DNA of 64,000 nucleotides from an uncultured Acidobacteriaceae bacterium (GCA_903911925.1 CAIWFH010000087.1:1-64000); one strand, 5' to 3'; positions 34,429 through 44,162 are shown, counted from the first letter of the stretch. The notes: generated from the letters alone by a model not told the origin. Numbers and translations are program-made.

Positions 34429-35073
34429 ATGGCAACTGTTCAAGAACAACGTCAGCAAACTCGCATTCTCGTTCAGGCCGCTGCCGCGGTCTGTGAAGAC
34501 AAGAAGGGTCAGGATACCCGCATCCTCGAGCTCGATCCGATCGATGCGGGCTTGTCGGATTTCTTTCTGGTCACTTCGGCTACCAACGACCGCCAGGCCG
34601 TGGCCATTGCCGACGAGATTGAGCACAGGCTCAAAAAGGAATTTGACGCCCGCCCCAACTCAGTGGAGGGCCGCCGCCAGGGCGAGTGGATTCTGCTGGA
34701 CTATGTGGACTTTGTGGTGCACGTCTTTTTGACGGAGCGGCGGGCTTTTTACGATATCGAAAGGCTGCGCAAGTCCGCACGCCCGCTGACGCCGGCGGAG
34801 TTCGACGCCGAGCTGACGGCCGAGCTGGCAGCCAAGACACTCGCAGCCCGCGGAAAAGCTAAGGCCGCAGCGAAGGCCAAGCCTGCCGCCAAGGCTGCGG
34901 TCAAGGCTGTCAAGAAGACGGCTGCGAGGAAGGCGGCTCCGGTGAAGAAGACCAAGGCCCCGGCGGCCAAGGAGGCTTCAGCCAGGAAGGCTGCGGCGAA
35001 GAAACCAGCGGCCAAGAAGGCTGTCGCGAAGAAATCCGTTGCAAAGAAAAAGACCGCAAAGAAAAAGTCGTAG
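34429..35073 (+). CDS. rsfS: ribosome silencing factor with Lys/Ala-rich tail
   Basis: A 214-residue protein. Residues 1-125 are a RsfS/Iojap domain (GLSDFFLVTSATNDRQAVAI, GRRQGEWILLDYVDFVVHVF, RAFYDIERLR) that binds ribosomal protein uL14 and blocks subunit joining in starvation. Most RsfS proteins are 105-130 residues. Residues of about 140-214 form a repetitive Lys/Ala/Pro tail (KAAAKAKPAAKAA, PVKKTKAPAAKEA, KSVAKKKTAKKKS) like histone H1. The tail is in frame with no stop and follows the domain directly. It may bind RNA or DNA, but its role is unknown. Confidence 0.92.
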   Translation: MATVQEQRQQTRILVQAAAAVCEDKKGQDTRILELDPIDAGLSDFFLVTSATNDRQAVAIADEIEHRLKKEFDARPNSVEGRRQGEWILLDYVDFVVHVFLTERRAFYDIERLRKSARPLTPAEFDAELTAELAAKTLAARGKAKAAAKAKPAAKAAVKAVKKTAARKAAPVKKTKAPAAKEASARKAAAKKPAAKKAVAKKSVAKKKTAKKKS

Positions 35074-35150
35074 TCTACATTTCTCGCCGGCTGTTCGACA
35101 GCGAGTTCAAGGTACAGCAGAAGGCCTCGAGGGCCGGTAGGCCCTCAAGA

Positions 35151-35176
35151 CAGCCGGCCAGGAAGCCGGCGCTACA
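35151..35176 (+). repeat. CAGCCGGCC...GCCGGCGCTACA repeat, copy 2
   Basis: CAGCCGGCCAGGAAGCCGGC followed by GCTACA. It lies in the 247-base gap after rsfS, preceded by GGGCC palindromic bases. Related units are at 13135-13162 and 41563-41588. Confidence 0.55.
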
Positions 35177-35269
35177 CGGTCTTAGCGGCCGAGGTGGGTT
35201 TTGGCTCTGACCTTGAAAAATTGAGTTTCCCAGTACCCTGCTAAATCTTGATTTCTTGTTTCAGAACGC

Positions 35270-35300
35270 AAAAAGGCCGCGGCGTTGAGCCGCGGCCTTT
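35270..35300 (-). terminator. Rho-independent terminator of the Oar-like receptor
   Basis: A perfect 11-base stem (AAAGGCCGCGG and CCGCGGCCTTT) around a 7-base loop, with a run of five Ts on the minus strand. It lies 20 bases after the receptor stop codon. The A/T flanks on both sides mean it could also work for rsfS on the plus strand. Confidence 0.88.
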
Positions 35301-35320
35301 CTGCGTAGTAGTGGGTTGGT

Positions 35321-38300
35321 TTAGAACGCGATGTGAACCGAGAACTCGCTGTTGCGGTTGCCGGACTTGTAGGCCAGGACGTCGGTGTAGCTGGTGACGT
35401 CGTTGGTGCCGCCAAGGTTCAGGTAAGTGTTGGCGTGGTTGTAGATGTTGATGAACTCGCCCTTGATCTGGAGGTCGTAACGTTCCTTGACCTTGAAGTC
35501 CTTCACGACGCCAAGGTTCTGGCCCCATGTTCCAGGTCCGCGGAAGCTGTTGCGGCTTTCCATGCCGGCTACGAAATGGCAGCCTACGTTCTCAAGTCCG
35601 GCGCAAATCGGAGTATCGCTGGTGTTGCCGGCGGTCGGGTTCTTCTGCACGTTGTAGTTGGCGGCCGTGTCATCCGGGAAGTGCATGTAGGAGTAAGTGT
35701 TCGGGCTCTCCAACGCGGCGCTGATGTCAGTCATGCTGCTCGTCCGCTTGTGGGCCGGCGGGGTTACGAAGCTGGCGCGCGGGCAAACGGTGTTGGCGCG
35801 CGAGCAATCGAACATGGTGAACGGAGTACCTGTTGCCGCGTTAAAGGTTGTGGAGAAGGTCCAGTTGTCAAGCAGCATCTTGGTTGCGCCAGTCAGGTGC
35901 TTGGCGTACGGAACCGCCCATACGATGGCTGTGGTCACACGGTGCTTCTGGTCGAAGTCCGAGGTGCCGCGATCCAGAGCGTGGTTGAACGGATCAAGGT
36001 AGCCGAGGTTGTCGTTGTTTGAACCGCCATCGGTAAAGGTGGAGCTTGTGTTGTCGATGGAGTGCGACCAGGTGTAGTCGGCGCGGACATTCACGCCGGT
36101 GTGGTACAGGTCAGCGCTGCGGAGTTCGCCGGTGAGGCCGTGATAGTAGCTGTCGCCGTCGGCGCCGCGGAAGTTGATGTTCGAGTACTGATAGTTGGTG
36201 CGGTTGGATTTGTGGACAATGTCCTGGCCGCCCAGGTAGTTGAAGCCGGAGTAGGAGCGGTTGATGTTGGCGATGGAGTAGTTGTGGATACCGCGAGTGC
36301 CGACGTACGAAACGCTGGCGGTGGTGCCGGCCATCTGGCGCTCGACCGAGAGGCTCCAGTTCTGCGCGTAGGCGGGCTTGATCTTAGGATCGACCGCGCG
36401 CAGGGTGACGTTGGGCAGCAGCTTGGTGCCGGTGCCGGTACCAAAGATGGAGAAGTTGTTGGTGCTGACAGGGATATTGTCGCCGTTGTTATCCGCTGCG
36501 GTGAAGGAGACGACGCCGTAGTTCGGCGGATTCTGAATCACGTTGAAGGTGACGTTGTTGAAGTTGCGCTCGTAGCTGATGCCGTAGCCGCCGCGGATGC
36601 TGGTCTTGCCGTTGCCGAATGGATCCCAGGCAAAGCCGACCTTGGGAGCAAACTGCTTCTTGTTCAGGACCCAGAGGCGTCCGCCGGGAGCGGTTTCGCG
36701 GGTCTCAATTTGACCATTGCGAAGTGTTTCCCACCAGTTGCTGCCCTCGCCAAAGAAGAAGTTGGCGTCGTTGCTGGCCTTCTGCGAGTGCTGCGGTCCG
36801 TAGATCTCCCAGCGAACGCCGAGGTTCAGGGTGAATCCCGGAGTCACCTTGTAGGAGTCCATGGCGTATGCCGCAGCGTCCTGGTAACGGTTGGAGCGGG
36901 AGAAGTTGGGGGACTTGGCAGGCAACGCAATGTCGCAAGCGGATGTTTCGATGTAGTGGCCGCCAGCATCCTTGTAGCAGGGATAGGCACCGCCCGGGTC
37001 GAGGGCTACCTGGAGGAGTCCGAGGCCGCCGGTCACAAAGTTCTGGAGAGCGCCTTCGCTGCCGCTCTGGACGAGGCCGTCAACAGCCTCTTCATAGGCA
37101 CCGAACATGCGGTTGTCTTTGATGTTGAGGAAGTTGCCGCCAAAGGTGAACTGGTGCTTGCCTTTGGACCATGCCAGATCTTCACCGATTTGGATGAAGT
37201 TCTGCGGTCCGCCGAAGGGAAGGGCATTGCCCGGCGAGGTCTGTGAGTAGCCGGGGAAGTTGACGTAGCCGCCATCCAACGAAAACGGGGTGCTGCCGTT
37301 GATGTAAAGGGTGGGGCTGACCGGTGCTTCTGCCAGGGGCTGGGCGTTGTTGAGGCGGGAACCGAGCACCTTGGTGGCCGAGGCCAGCGTGGGGCTGAAA
37401 GCCTTGCTGAACGAGATTTCGATGTTGTGGTTGTACTGGGAATTCAGGGTGTTGTAGCCCTTGTAGGGGCTGGCGTTCACCGATCCCGGAGGATTGACCA
37501 GGCTCTCCTGGATGTAGCGAACGAACATCGAGGTGGTCTGGTTGATGGTGTAATCGACGCGGTTGAAGGAAATCCACTCGTTGACCGGAGTGCCGCCGCC
37601 CGAGTCGGCCGGAATCTGGTAGATGGACTGGCCGAAGAGATTGCTTGCGCAAACTGGGGCGTTCGAGATGCGGGGATCGGCGCAGCCGTCGGTGATGACT
37701 GTGGATGTGGGGTCGGCGGGGTCCGCGTCCAGTACGCCGTTTTGCGCGATGGCGACGTTGGTGACGTCGGAATAGTAGGTGTCATCCGTGTTGTGAAGAT
37801 TAGCGGGGTCAATGGTGTCAGACCACTGTCCGTTGCCCTGGATGGTGGCGCCGGTGAGCTGGGTGCCGTTGATCGGATGCTCAAGCGTGCCGTAGGTATT
37901 GAAGAAGTCCTGCATGTTGGCAGCGGACATGCCAATCAGGTCCGAGGTGGGAACGGCGGCAATGATGTTCTGCGCGCTGCGGATGCGGGTCCACTCTGTG
38001 GAGGAGAAGAAGAAGAGCTTGTCTTTCTTGATCGGTCCGCCAATGGAGTAGCCGGGCTGGTTGTGCGTGTAGCGCGGCTTGTCGGGAACGCTGGGATTGA
38101 CGGCGTGAATGTAGTTGTTGTTGTAGCCGGCCGACGCGAGGGTCGAAACGCGGTTGAACTCATAGGCCGAGCCGTGGAACCCGTTGGTTCCGGACTTGGT
38201 GGAGACGTTGACAGCACCTGAACCACGGCCGTATTCTGCGCCGCCGTTCGAGGTCACAATGCGGATTTCCTGGGTTGCATCCAGGGGAACAGACTGGCCG

Positions 38301-38935
38301 ACGCCCACGGCATACAGGTCAGTATTCTCGACGCCGTCGAGCAGGATGTCTACTGAGGAGGAACGCGAACCGGAGATGTTGAAACCTACGCCGCGGGCAG
38401 CAGCAGTGGGATCGGAGGAGAGGTTGCCGGAGAAGGCGACCAGGCTGTACGGGTTGCGATCCAGGGTGGGGAGGCTGAGGATCTGCTGGGTTTCGATAAC
38501 CGCCGAAACTTCAGGCCGCTCGAGCTGGACGCCGGCGAAATCGTCGGCTTCGACAACCACTTCAGTCTTGCCGCCGGCAACAGCCAGCTTGGCAGAGAAG
38601 TTGTTGTCCGATCCAACAGTTACCGAGACGTGCTCTGTGGCAGTAGCAAACCCAGGTGCGGTGATGCTAACGGTGTACTGGGCCGGATTGAGCTGAGAGA
38701 CGGTGAACTCGCCTCTGCTGCCAGTGACCGAAACGCGAACCGCGCCGTTGGCGATGTTGGTAACTGTGACCTGCGCCTTGGGCACGAAAGCACCCGTGGT
38801 GTCGGTGACGGTACCACTGATCGAGCCTAGATCAGCCTGGGCATGAGCAACTGGCGCCGTGAGAGCCGCGAAGATGCCCGAGAAAGCCAACAGGCTTAAC
38901 CCAAGGGCCAAATTCTGCAACCGGAAAAATCGCAT
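35321..38935 (-). CDS. Oar-like TonB-dependent receptor with carboxypeptidase-regulatory domain
   Basis: A 1204-residue outer-membrane protein. The ATG at 38935 has a strong GGAGGAG ribosome site; an upstream extension to 39061 is unlikely. The signal peptide ends near residue 33 (ALTAPVAHAQ). A CarboxypepD_reg domain (about 35-120, GSISGTVTDTTGAF) precedes a plug (about 130-270, with GSRSSSVDILLDGVEN) and a long beta-barrel ending in HIAF, a typical terminal Phe. Such receptors import large nutrients, probably polysaccharide breakdown products, using TonB. Acidobacteriota have many, and the substrate cannot be read here. It is intact, unlike its relative at 41646. Confidence 0.9.
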   Translation of the reverse strand: MRFFRLQNLALGLSLLAFSGIFAALTAPVAHAQADLGSISGTVTDTTGAFVPKAQVTVTNIANGAVRVSVTGSRGEFTVSQLNPAQYTVSITAPGFATATEHVSVTVGSDNNFSAKLAVAGGKTEVVVEADDFAGVQLERPEVSAVIETQQILSLPTLDRNPYSLVAFSGNLSSDPTAAARGVGFNISGSRSSSVDILLDGVENTDLYAVGVGQSVPLDATQEIRIVTSNGGAEYGRGSGAVNVSTKSGTNGFHGSAYEFNRVSTLASAGYNNNYIHAVNPSVPDKPRYTHNQPGYSIGGPIKKDKLFFFSSTEWTRIRSAQNIIAAVPTSDLIGMSAANMQDFFNTYGTLEHPINGTQLTGATIQGNGQWSDTIDPANLHNTDDTYYSDVTNVAIAQNGVLDADPADPTSTVITDGCADPRISNAPVCASNLFGQSIYQIPADSGGGTPVNEWISFNRVDYTINQTTSMFVRYIQESLVNPPGSVNASPYKGYNTLNSQYNHNIEISFSKAFSPTLASATKVLGSRLNNAQPLAEAPVSPTLYINGSTPFSLDGGYVNFPGYSQTSPGNALPFGGPQNFIQIGEDLAWSKGKHQFTFGGNFLNIKDNRMFGAYEEAVDGLVQSGSEGALQNFVTGGLGLLQVALDPGGAYPCYKDAGGHYIETSACDIALPAKSPNFSRSNRYQDAAAYAMDSYKVTPGFTLNLGVRWEIYGPQHSQKASNDANFFFGEGSNWWETLRNGQIETRETAPGGRLWVLNKKQFAPKVGFAWDPFGNGKTSIRGGYGISYERNFNNVTFNVIQNPPNYGVVSFTAADNNGDNIPVSTNNFSIFGTGTGTKLLPNVTLRAVDPKIKPAYAQNWSLSVERQMAGTTASVSYVGTRGIHNYSIANINRSYSGFNYLGGQDIVHKSNRTNYQYSNINFRGADGDSYYHGLTGELRSADLYHTGVNVRADYTWSHSIDNTSSTFTDGGSNNDNLGYLDPFNHALDRGTSDFDQKHRVTTAIVWAVPYAKHLTGATKMLLDNWTFSTTFNAATGTPFTMFDCSRANTVCPRASFVTPPAHKRTSSMTDISAALESPNTYSYMHFPDDTAANYNVQKNPTAGNTSDTPICAGLENVGCHFVAGMESRNSFRGPGTWGQNLGVVKDFKVKERYDLQIKGEFINIYNHANTYLNLGGTNDVTSYTDVLAYKSGNRNSEFSVHIAF

Positions 38936-39370
38936 TGAACTCCTCCAAATTGATGAGGACCGGAAGATCTTGATAGAGCTTCTCGAATCCTGTAATTGTG
39001 TTTCAACGTATCGCTTACCGGGGACGAACCCGATCCATGGTTGAATTGCAAAAAGAATCACTTGGAACAGAAAAAAATCGCTTTAAATCCAACCTCTGGA
39101 GGGCATCCAGGAATCTACGAGACCGCAGAGGAAGGCATGACTTGTTGAATACTGGTGCAAACAGAGTGCCATTCTTGCTGGTTGGCAAAGATTATTTATA
39201 AGCTGTTGAAAACAAGTCACGTATCTCCGTGGCATTGATCACCGGCAAAATGTATAAATATGAAAATGTGTAGTGTTTTGAATGAATATCCCGGAAACGG
39301 GCAACGGTTCCAGATTCTGGAGGTTCACTAAAGCAGACCGGCCGGGCCGGTTTGGGATATTCTCCTCCCC
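38936..39370. other. divergent intergenic region, AT-rich
   Basis: This 435-base stretch lies between the divergent receptor and rlmH genes. It contains the receptor's ribosome site at its left edge and an AT-rich block at about 39185-39290, a likely promoter zone for either gene. I could not assign a specific promoter, operator or small RNA. The short ORFs here show no family resemblance. Confidence 0.5.
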
Positions 39371-39820
39371 ATGAACCTCACCCTTGCTCATGTGGGCGCC
39401 CGACCCGGCTCAAAGGACGAGATTGACTCGATTGCCGCCCTTTATCTGGAACGGTGCGCCGGGTTTGCGCGCTGCCAGGCAGAGGCGTTCAAAACAGAAA
39501 AAGCGCTGATGGAGTGGCTGGGGCGACAGCAAGGCCGCACCCCGGTTGTGGCCGTGCTGCTGGACAGCCGCGGCAAGCAGTTGTCGTCGGAACTCTTTGC
39601 GGCCTGGCTGGGCGCGCGGCGGGACGAGGGAGCGCAACATATTGTCTTCGCGATCGGTCCGGCGAGCGGATGGTCCGATGCAGCGCGCGGCCAGGCGCAG
39701 TTGCTGCTTTCGCTTGGACCCATGACGCTGGCTCACGCATTGGCCAGGGCGGTGATGGCCGAGCAGATCTACCGGGCCTTTACGATTCTCACCGGGCATC
39801 CGTATCACGGGGGACACTGA
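39371..39820 (+). CDS. rlmH: 23S rRNA pseudouridine-1915 N3-methyltransferase
   Basis: A 149-residue SPOUT-family methyltransferase that methylates pseudouridine 1915 in helix 69 of 23S rRNA. The knotted SAM site is seen in VFAIGPASGW and the C-terminal MTLAHALARAVMAEQIYRA, ending HPYHGGH. Length is as expected (about 155). It is followed 150 bases later by cobO; between them lie short TCAGTTGTC-type repeats (about 39825-39965) that hint at decayed intergenic DNA. Confidence 0.93.
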   Translation: MNLTLAHVGARPGSKDEIDSIAALYLERCAGFARCQAEAFKTEKALMEWLGRQQGRTPVVAVLLDSRGKQLSSELFAAWLGARRDEGAQHIVFAIGPASGWSDAARGQAQLLLSLGPMTLAHALARAVMAEQIYRAFTILTGHPYHGGH

Positions 39821-39968
39821 CGAGTGCTCAGTTGTCTGTGGACAGTTGTCAGTTTTCTATGCGCATACATCCGTCTTTCAAGCCACAAGCTGACGAATCG
39901 CCGAAACCTGTAAACTGACTAGCGGGAGCCCCTGGCTGAGCTCTGACCACTGATCACTGAAAGCTGAA

Positions 39969-40505
39969 ATGACCGATTCGCGACGAGGACTGATTCTGAT
40001 CAACACTGGCCCCGGCAAGGGCAAGACCACTGCCGCCATGGGCACGGCTCTGCGCGCCGTGGGGAACGGGATGAAGGTGCTGATGCTGCAGTTCCTCAAA
40101 GGCTCCTGGCACTACGGGGAGCTGGATGCGGTGCAAGCGTTCGGAGAGAACTTCATCCTGAAGCAGATGGGCCGCGGCTTTGTGAAGGTAGGCGGCGCCG
40201 AGGCCGATCCGGAAGACATACGCCTGGTTCAGGAAGCCTGGGCCGAGGCGCGCAAAGCCATCGGTTCCGGCGAGTGGAACATGGTGATCCTGGACGAGAT
40301 CAATTACGCCATCAGCTATGGAATGCTGGACGCGGCAGAGGTGGCAGAGGTTTTGCGCGGGCGGCCGGAGATGGTGCACGTGATCCTGACCGGGCGCAAT
40401 GCACACCCGCTGCTGGTAGAGATGGCCGACACCGTCACCGAGATGCGGGAAGTAAAACATGCCTACGAGAAAGGCATTCTTGCGCAGCGCGGAATAGAAT
40501 ATTGA
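39969..40505 (+). CDS. cobO: cob(I)alamin adenosyltransferase
   Basis: A 178-residue CobO/BtuR-type enzyme that transfers adenosyl from ATP to reduced cobalamin or corrinoid intermediates. The P-loop TGPGKGKTT is at 13-21, and the Walker B-like ILDEINYAI lies near 104-112. The C-terminal KHAYEKGILAQRGIEY is the usual end. It is an isolated salvage gene: no other cobalamin genes and no cobalamin riboswitch are visible nearby. It is followed 70 bases later by accD in the same direction. Confidence 0.94.
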   Translation: MTDSRRGLILINTGPGKGKTTAAMGTALRAVGNGMKVLMLQFLKGSWHYGELDAVQAFGENFILKQMGRGFVKVGGAEADPEDIRLVQEAWAEARKAIGSGEWNMVILDEINYAISYGMLDAAEVAEVLRGRPEMVHVILTGRNAHPLLVEMADTVTEMREVKHAYEKGILAQRGIEY

Positions 40506-40574
40506 TGGCGCGGCTGAGCCGCGGTTTTGAAGGTGTCAGAGGAACCAATTCCCCCATTTTGAGAAAGAGTCTGG

Positions 40575-41468
40575 ATGTCCTGGTTCAAGCGTGAGAATGG
40601 CGAATTTCCGGCCGCCCCGAGCGGTCCGGCCGGCATGCCGCCGGAAGGCGCGGACGCGGAAGGCAAGACGGTTCGCACCGAAGGTCTCTGGGTCAAGTGC
40701 ATCGGCTGCCGCGCCGTCCTTTTCAAGGCCGATATCGAGGCCAACCAGAACGTGTGTCCCAAGTGCCAGCACCACTTCAAGATCGGCGCTCGTGAGCGGC
40801 TGAGCCTGCTGCTCGATCCCGGCTACGAACTTGTGGATGGCGGCCTGCGATCGACCGACCCGTTGAACTTTACCGATATCAAGCCGTACAAGGCGCGGCT
40901 GCGCAAGGCCCAGGAGCAGACCGGCCTTGACGATGCAATCCTCAACGCAGTGGGCCAGATGGGGCCGCACCAGGTGGTAGTGAGCGCCATGGAATACGGC
41001 TTTATCGGCGGCTCAATGGGAGCGGTGGTGGGCGAAACGATTGCCCGCGCCGTGGACCGCGCCCGGCTGGGAAAGAAGCCGCTGATTATTGTGGCCGCAT
41101 CGGGCGGCGCGCGCATGATGGAGGGGATCGTCAGCCTGATGCAGATGGCCAAGATCTCAACCGCCCTGGCGCAGTTGGACGACGCAAAGGTGCCATATAT
41201 CTGCGTGCTGACCGACCCTACCACGGGCGGGGTTACGGCGAGCTTTGCCATGCTGGGCGACCTGAATATTGCCGAGCCGGGCGCGCTGATCGGCTTTGCC
41301 GGCCCGCGCGTGATTGAGCAGACCATCCGGCAGAAGCTGCCTGAAGGCTTTCAGCGTTCGGAATTCTTGTTGGAGAAGGGATTTCTGGACGCAGTGGTGC
41401 ACCGGCGCGACCTGCGCAACTACCTGATTCGCGCGCTGGAATTTTTGGAGACGCCTGTCGCGAACTAG
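40575..41468 (+). CDS. accD: acetyl-CoA carboxylase carboxyltransferase subunit beta
   Basis: A 297-residue subunit of acetyl-CoA carboxylase, catalysing carboxyl transfer from biotin to acetyl-CoA to give malonyl-CoA for fatty acid synthesis. A zinc ribbon uses C42, C45, C61 and C64, and the crotonase-fold core shows the GGSMGAVVGE and GGVTASFAMLGD motifs. An N-terminal Pro/Gly-rich linker is slightly long. In many bacteria accD is next to folC; here folC is about 7.5 kb away. A terminator follows. Confidence 0.95.
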   Translation: MSWFKRENGEFPAAPSGPAGMPPEGADAEGKTVRTEGLWVKCIGCRAVLFKADIEANQNVCPKCQHHFKIGARERLSLLLDPGYELVDGGLRSTDPLNFTDIKPYKARLRKAQEQTGLDDAILNAVGQMGPHQVVVSAMEYGFIGGSMGAVVGETIARAVDRARLGKKPLIIVAASGGARMMEGIVSLMQMAKISTALAQLDDAKVPYICVLTDPTTGGVTASFAMLGDLNIAEPGALIGFAGPRVIEQTIRQKLPEGFQRSEFLLEKGFLDAVVHRRDLRNYLIRALEFLETPVAN

Positions 41469-41562
41469 AGTGTCTCTCGTGTCGGCGTAGAGAGAGCGCG
41501 GACGAGGACGTCCGCGCCACAGCCGGCCAAACCACCCCAGCGACCGAGACCTGTCGCCGGGG

Positions 41563-41588
41563 ACCCCGGCCGGGAGGCCGGCGTTACA
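41563..41588 (+). repeat. CAGCCGGCC...GCCGGCGTTACA repeat, copy 3
   Basis: CCCCGGCCGGGAGGCCGGCG followed by TTACA. It lies between accD and its terminator and is preceded at 41520-41528 by a second CAGCCGGCC half-unit and by GGACGAGGACGTCC. Related to copies at 13135 and 35151. Confidence 0.55.
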
Positions 41589-41601
41589 AGTTAGGAAAGA
41601 G

Positions 41602-41647
41602 GCCGTTGGCCCGCATGTGAATCTGCGAGTCAACGGCTTTTTCTTTT
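41602..41647 (+). terminator. Rho-independent terminator of accD
   Basis: Stem GCCGTTG and CAACGGC with extra internal pairing (GCA and TGC), followed by TTTTTCTTTT. It lies after accD and runs into the end of the convergent broken receptor gene. Confidence 0.75.
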
Positions 41648-43710
41648 ATTCATCCGGACTGACCAGGAACATGATCTTCAGAGCGGCTTGAATCTGGCGG
41701 GCGCCGGTCGTGCCGTCGTTTTGGCCAATCTGCGTTTGAGAGATTCCAAAAGTAGACGAGGCGATGCTGAGCGATGCCGGTGCGTTGAGGTTTGGATGGT
41801 TGAAAACGTTGTAGCTCTCAACGCGCAATTGGATCTTGACCTGTTCGAACAAAGTTTGTGTCTTTTGAAAGACGGCGTCGGTGTTGACGAAGCCGGGGCC
41901 ATAGAAGGCGTTGCGATGGATGGAGAGGTTCTGGTCATAGGGCGCGTTTGCAAATGCATTGACCGACGGCCCGGTGATCTTGCCGCCAGGGACGATGGTC
42001 CCGCGCTGGGAGGGATATGGGGCTCCCACAAGCTGTGGCCGGTCGGTAAGGCCGGTATGCATGTTGTCGGCCGTGCCCCGAAGGTCAAAGGGCAAGCCGG
42101 TCTGCACTTGTTGAATCCCCGAGATTTGAATGCCCTCTAGGACACGACCCAGGAATCCGCCATGCAGGTGCGATTGACCGGACCCGATTGGTAACTCGTA
42201 GGTGGCGGCCGCGGTGCCGCGGTGGCGGCAATCGAAGTCTGAATTGCCGTACTCCGGTTGATAATCGAAACTGTCGCGTGGCAGTCCCGATCCGCCGGCG
42301 CCGGGGACAAGCGGGTCAGAGCCATTGTCGAGCGAGTGCGAGTAAGTGTAACTGCCGGTCAGCGTGAGCCTGTGGGCCTGGCCCTGGATCTTGAACTGCA
42401 GTGCGTTGTAGTTGCTGCTCACTACCGAGGTTTGAAAGAGCTCGTGGAAGAACGCCGTGTTGTTGACGGCCGGATCGAAGTCCACCCCGTTCTTATCGGT
42501 GCCACCGAGATAGAGCGAGTTGAAGGCGAGAGCCGCTGGGTCCACTCCGGCAGCGATGTCTGCCGCAATCAGGTTCGGCTGCGGAGGCGCGCCATCGATC
42601 TCGCGCAAGCCGTGCGTGCCGTGGCCGCCGACATAGTTGAGCTCAGCCGTCAGGCTGCCGCGAAGTTCGCGCTGGATGCCGATGTTGTAGGTGATATTGG
42701 TGGGGATCTTGAGCTTGGGGTCAATCACCACCGGTTCAAGAAATGTTCCGTTGGGGATGCCCGCCGAAGGCGGCAGTGGGTGTGGTTTGGAGTGCGGTCC
42801 GGGCGGTGCGGAATCGCTGAGCCTCTCCGTTGAGGAAGAAGAATGTGTGGTCTTTCCAGACCGGGCCGCCGACCGACGCGCCAAAGTCGTTTCTTACATA
42901 TGGGTCTTGCGGTCCATTGGCCTTGGTATTGAAAAAGTCGCGCGCGCCAAGCGCGTTGTAGCGGCCGAATTCGTAGGCGTCTCCGTGAAACTTGTTGCTG
43001 CCGCCGCGGGTCACCACGTCAATGATGGCTCCGGTGTTACGGCCAAATTCCGCGTCGAAGTTATTGGTAATCACGCGGAACTCCTGGGCCGAGTCAGGAT
43101 TTGCCGAAGAGATGCCGAACAGGCCTCCGGGGACCGAGGTGTCGTTGTTGTCCGCGCCGTCGAGCATAAAGTTGTTGTTGCGATCGCGCTGGCCGTTAAC
43201 CGATACGCCGCCATCGTTGTTTGTCGCGGTGACCACGCCTGGGGACAGAAGCACCAACTGATATGGATCGCGCAAGACCAGCGGCAGATCATTGATCTGT
43301 TGCGAATCGATGACTGTGGAGAGCTGGTAGCTGGATGCATCGACCGTTGCGGTTTCTGCATCGCGCACATCCACTGTCGTGGTTGCTCCGGCAACAGCGA
43401 GGGTGAAGTTTACTGGAAGCGTCGCCGCGATATTGAGGACGACATTCTTCATGGTCTGCGCTTGAAAGCCGTTTGCGGTAGCGACCAGATCGTAACCCGA
43501 GGGCGGCAGTGCGCCAAAGCTATAGATACCCGCCGAGGTGGTTGTGGCGATTCGCGAGATGCCGGTGGAAGTGGATGTGGCTGTAATTGTTGCTTTGCCG
43601 ATGGCGGCGCCAGTGGGATCGAGGACCTGGCCGGTAATGCTTCCTGTTTGAGCGACTGCCGCGGTGGTTGTGAATGCCAAAAGGGCAATGGCCGCGCTTA
43701 TGAAACGCAT
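41646..43710 (-). pseudogene. Oar-like TonB-dependent receptor, internal deletion with frameshift
   Basis: The frame starting at 43710 behind GGAGGC encodes a signal peptide (MRFISAAIALLAFTTTAAVA), a carboxypeptidase-regulatory domain, plug and barrel start, then leaves the family after about 305 residues (QTTPTAAF). A second frame picks up late in the barrel (PPSAGIPNGTFLEP, then IPTNITYNIGIQREL) and continues to the end at 41646. About 690 residues are coded in total, against 1000-1200 in intact receptors, so about 350-400 residues (1.0-1.2 kb) are deleted near 42760-42800 and the frame is lost. It is probably non-functional. Confidence 0.8.
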
Positions 43711-44105
43711 GGGGGAGCCTCCTTGTTTTTTTCGCGTGGCTGCGCCGCTCGGTGGTACTGTGCCGAATGGAGGCGAAGCTCAACGGCCGTACAGGCTTGA
43801 CGTAACGGAAGCTCTGGAGTGGACTTGGGTTCCCACTGACAGCAGAAACCGGAACGTTGCTTGATCGGGGGAAATCCGGTTTTTTGCTGTGCTCAACAAA
43901 CGCGCGAACCAGAGCAACAACAAGGAGGCACGATAACTGCCAAACTTTAAGTGGGCCGCATAAGCAGGTAAGTTGCTGTGGTTAGAAACGTTGTCGATAT
44001 GCTTGAAGTTTGCTAAGCCTTGTTGAATATAAAAAAGCGGAGAAACGTCGGTTTGTATCCAGAATCCGGCAGAAGATATGAAAACTCAGAGCGGCAAAGT
44101 GAGAA
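43711..44105. other. intergenic region with a terminator-like hairpin
   Basis: No gene was found here. At 43846-43886 there is an 8-base perfect stem (AAACCGGA and TCCGGTTT, 21-base loop) followed by a T-run on the plus strand. No plus-strand gene precedes it, so its role is unclear. The left edge holds the promoter and ribosome site of the broken receptor gene. Confidence 0.45.
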
Positions 44106-44140
44106 AAGTAAAAGCCTCCGGCAGCTTGTGTGCCGGAGGC
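44106..44140 (-). terminator. Rho-independent terminator of dnaN
   Basis: A perfect 10-base stem (GCCTCCGGCA and TGCCGGAGGC, loop of 7) with a TTTTACTTTT tail on the minus strand, 22 bases after the dnaN stop codon. Confidence 0.88.
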
Positions 44141-44162
44141 CAAATTTAAGAAGTTCCGCGAC

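Noticed and set aside
36062..37246. 394-residue ORF on the plus strand inside the Oar-like receptor
   Set aside because: Antisense of an intact receptor with a strong start and signal peptide; Val/Gly/Ala-rich shadow.
39821..39968. Possible cobalamin riboswitch before cobO
   Set aside because: The gap is too short and contains only TCAGTTGTC-type repeats; no B12-box-like sequence seen.
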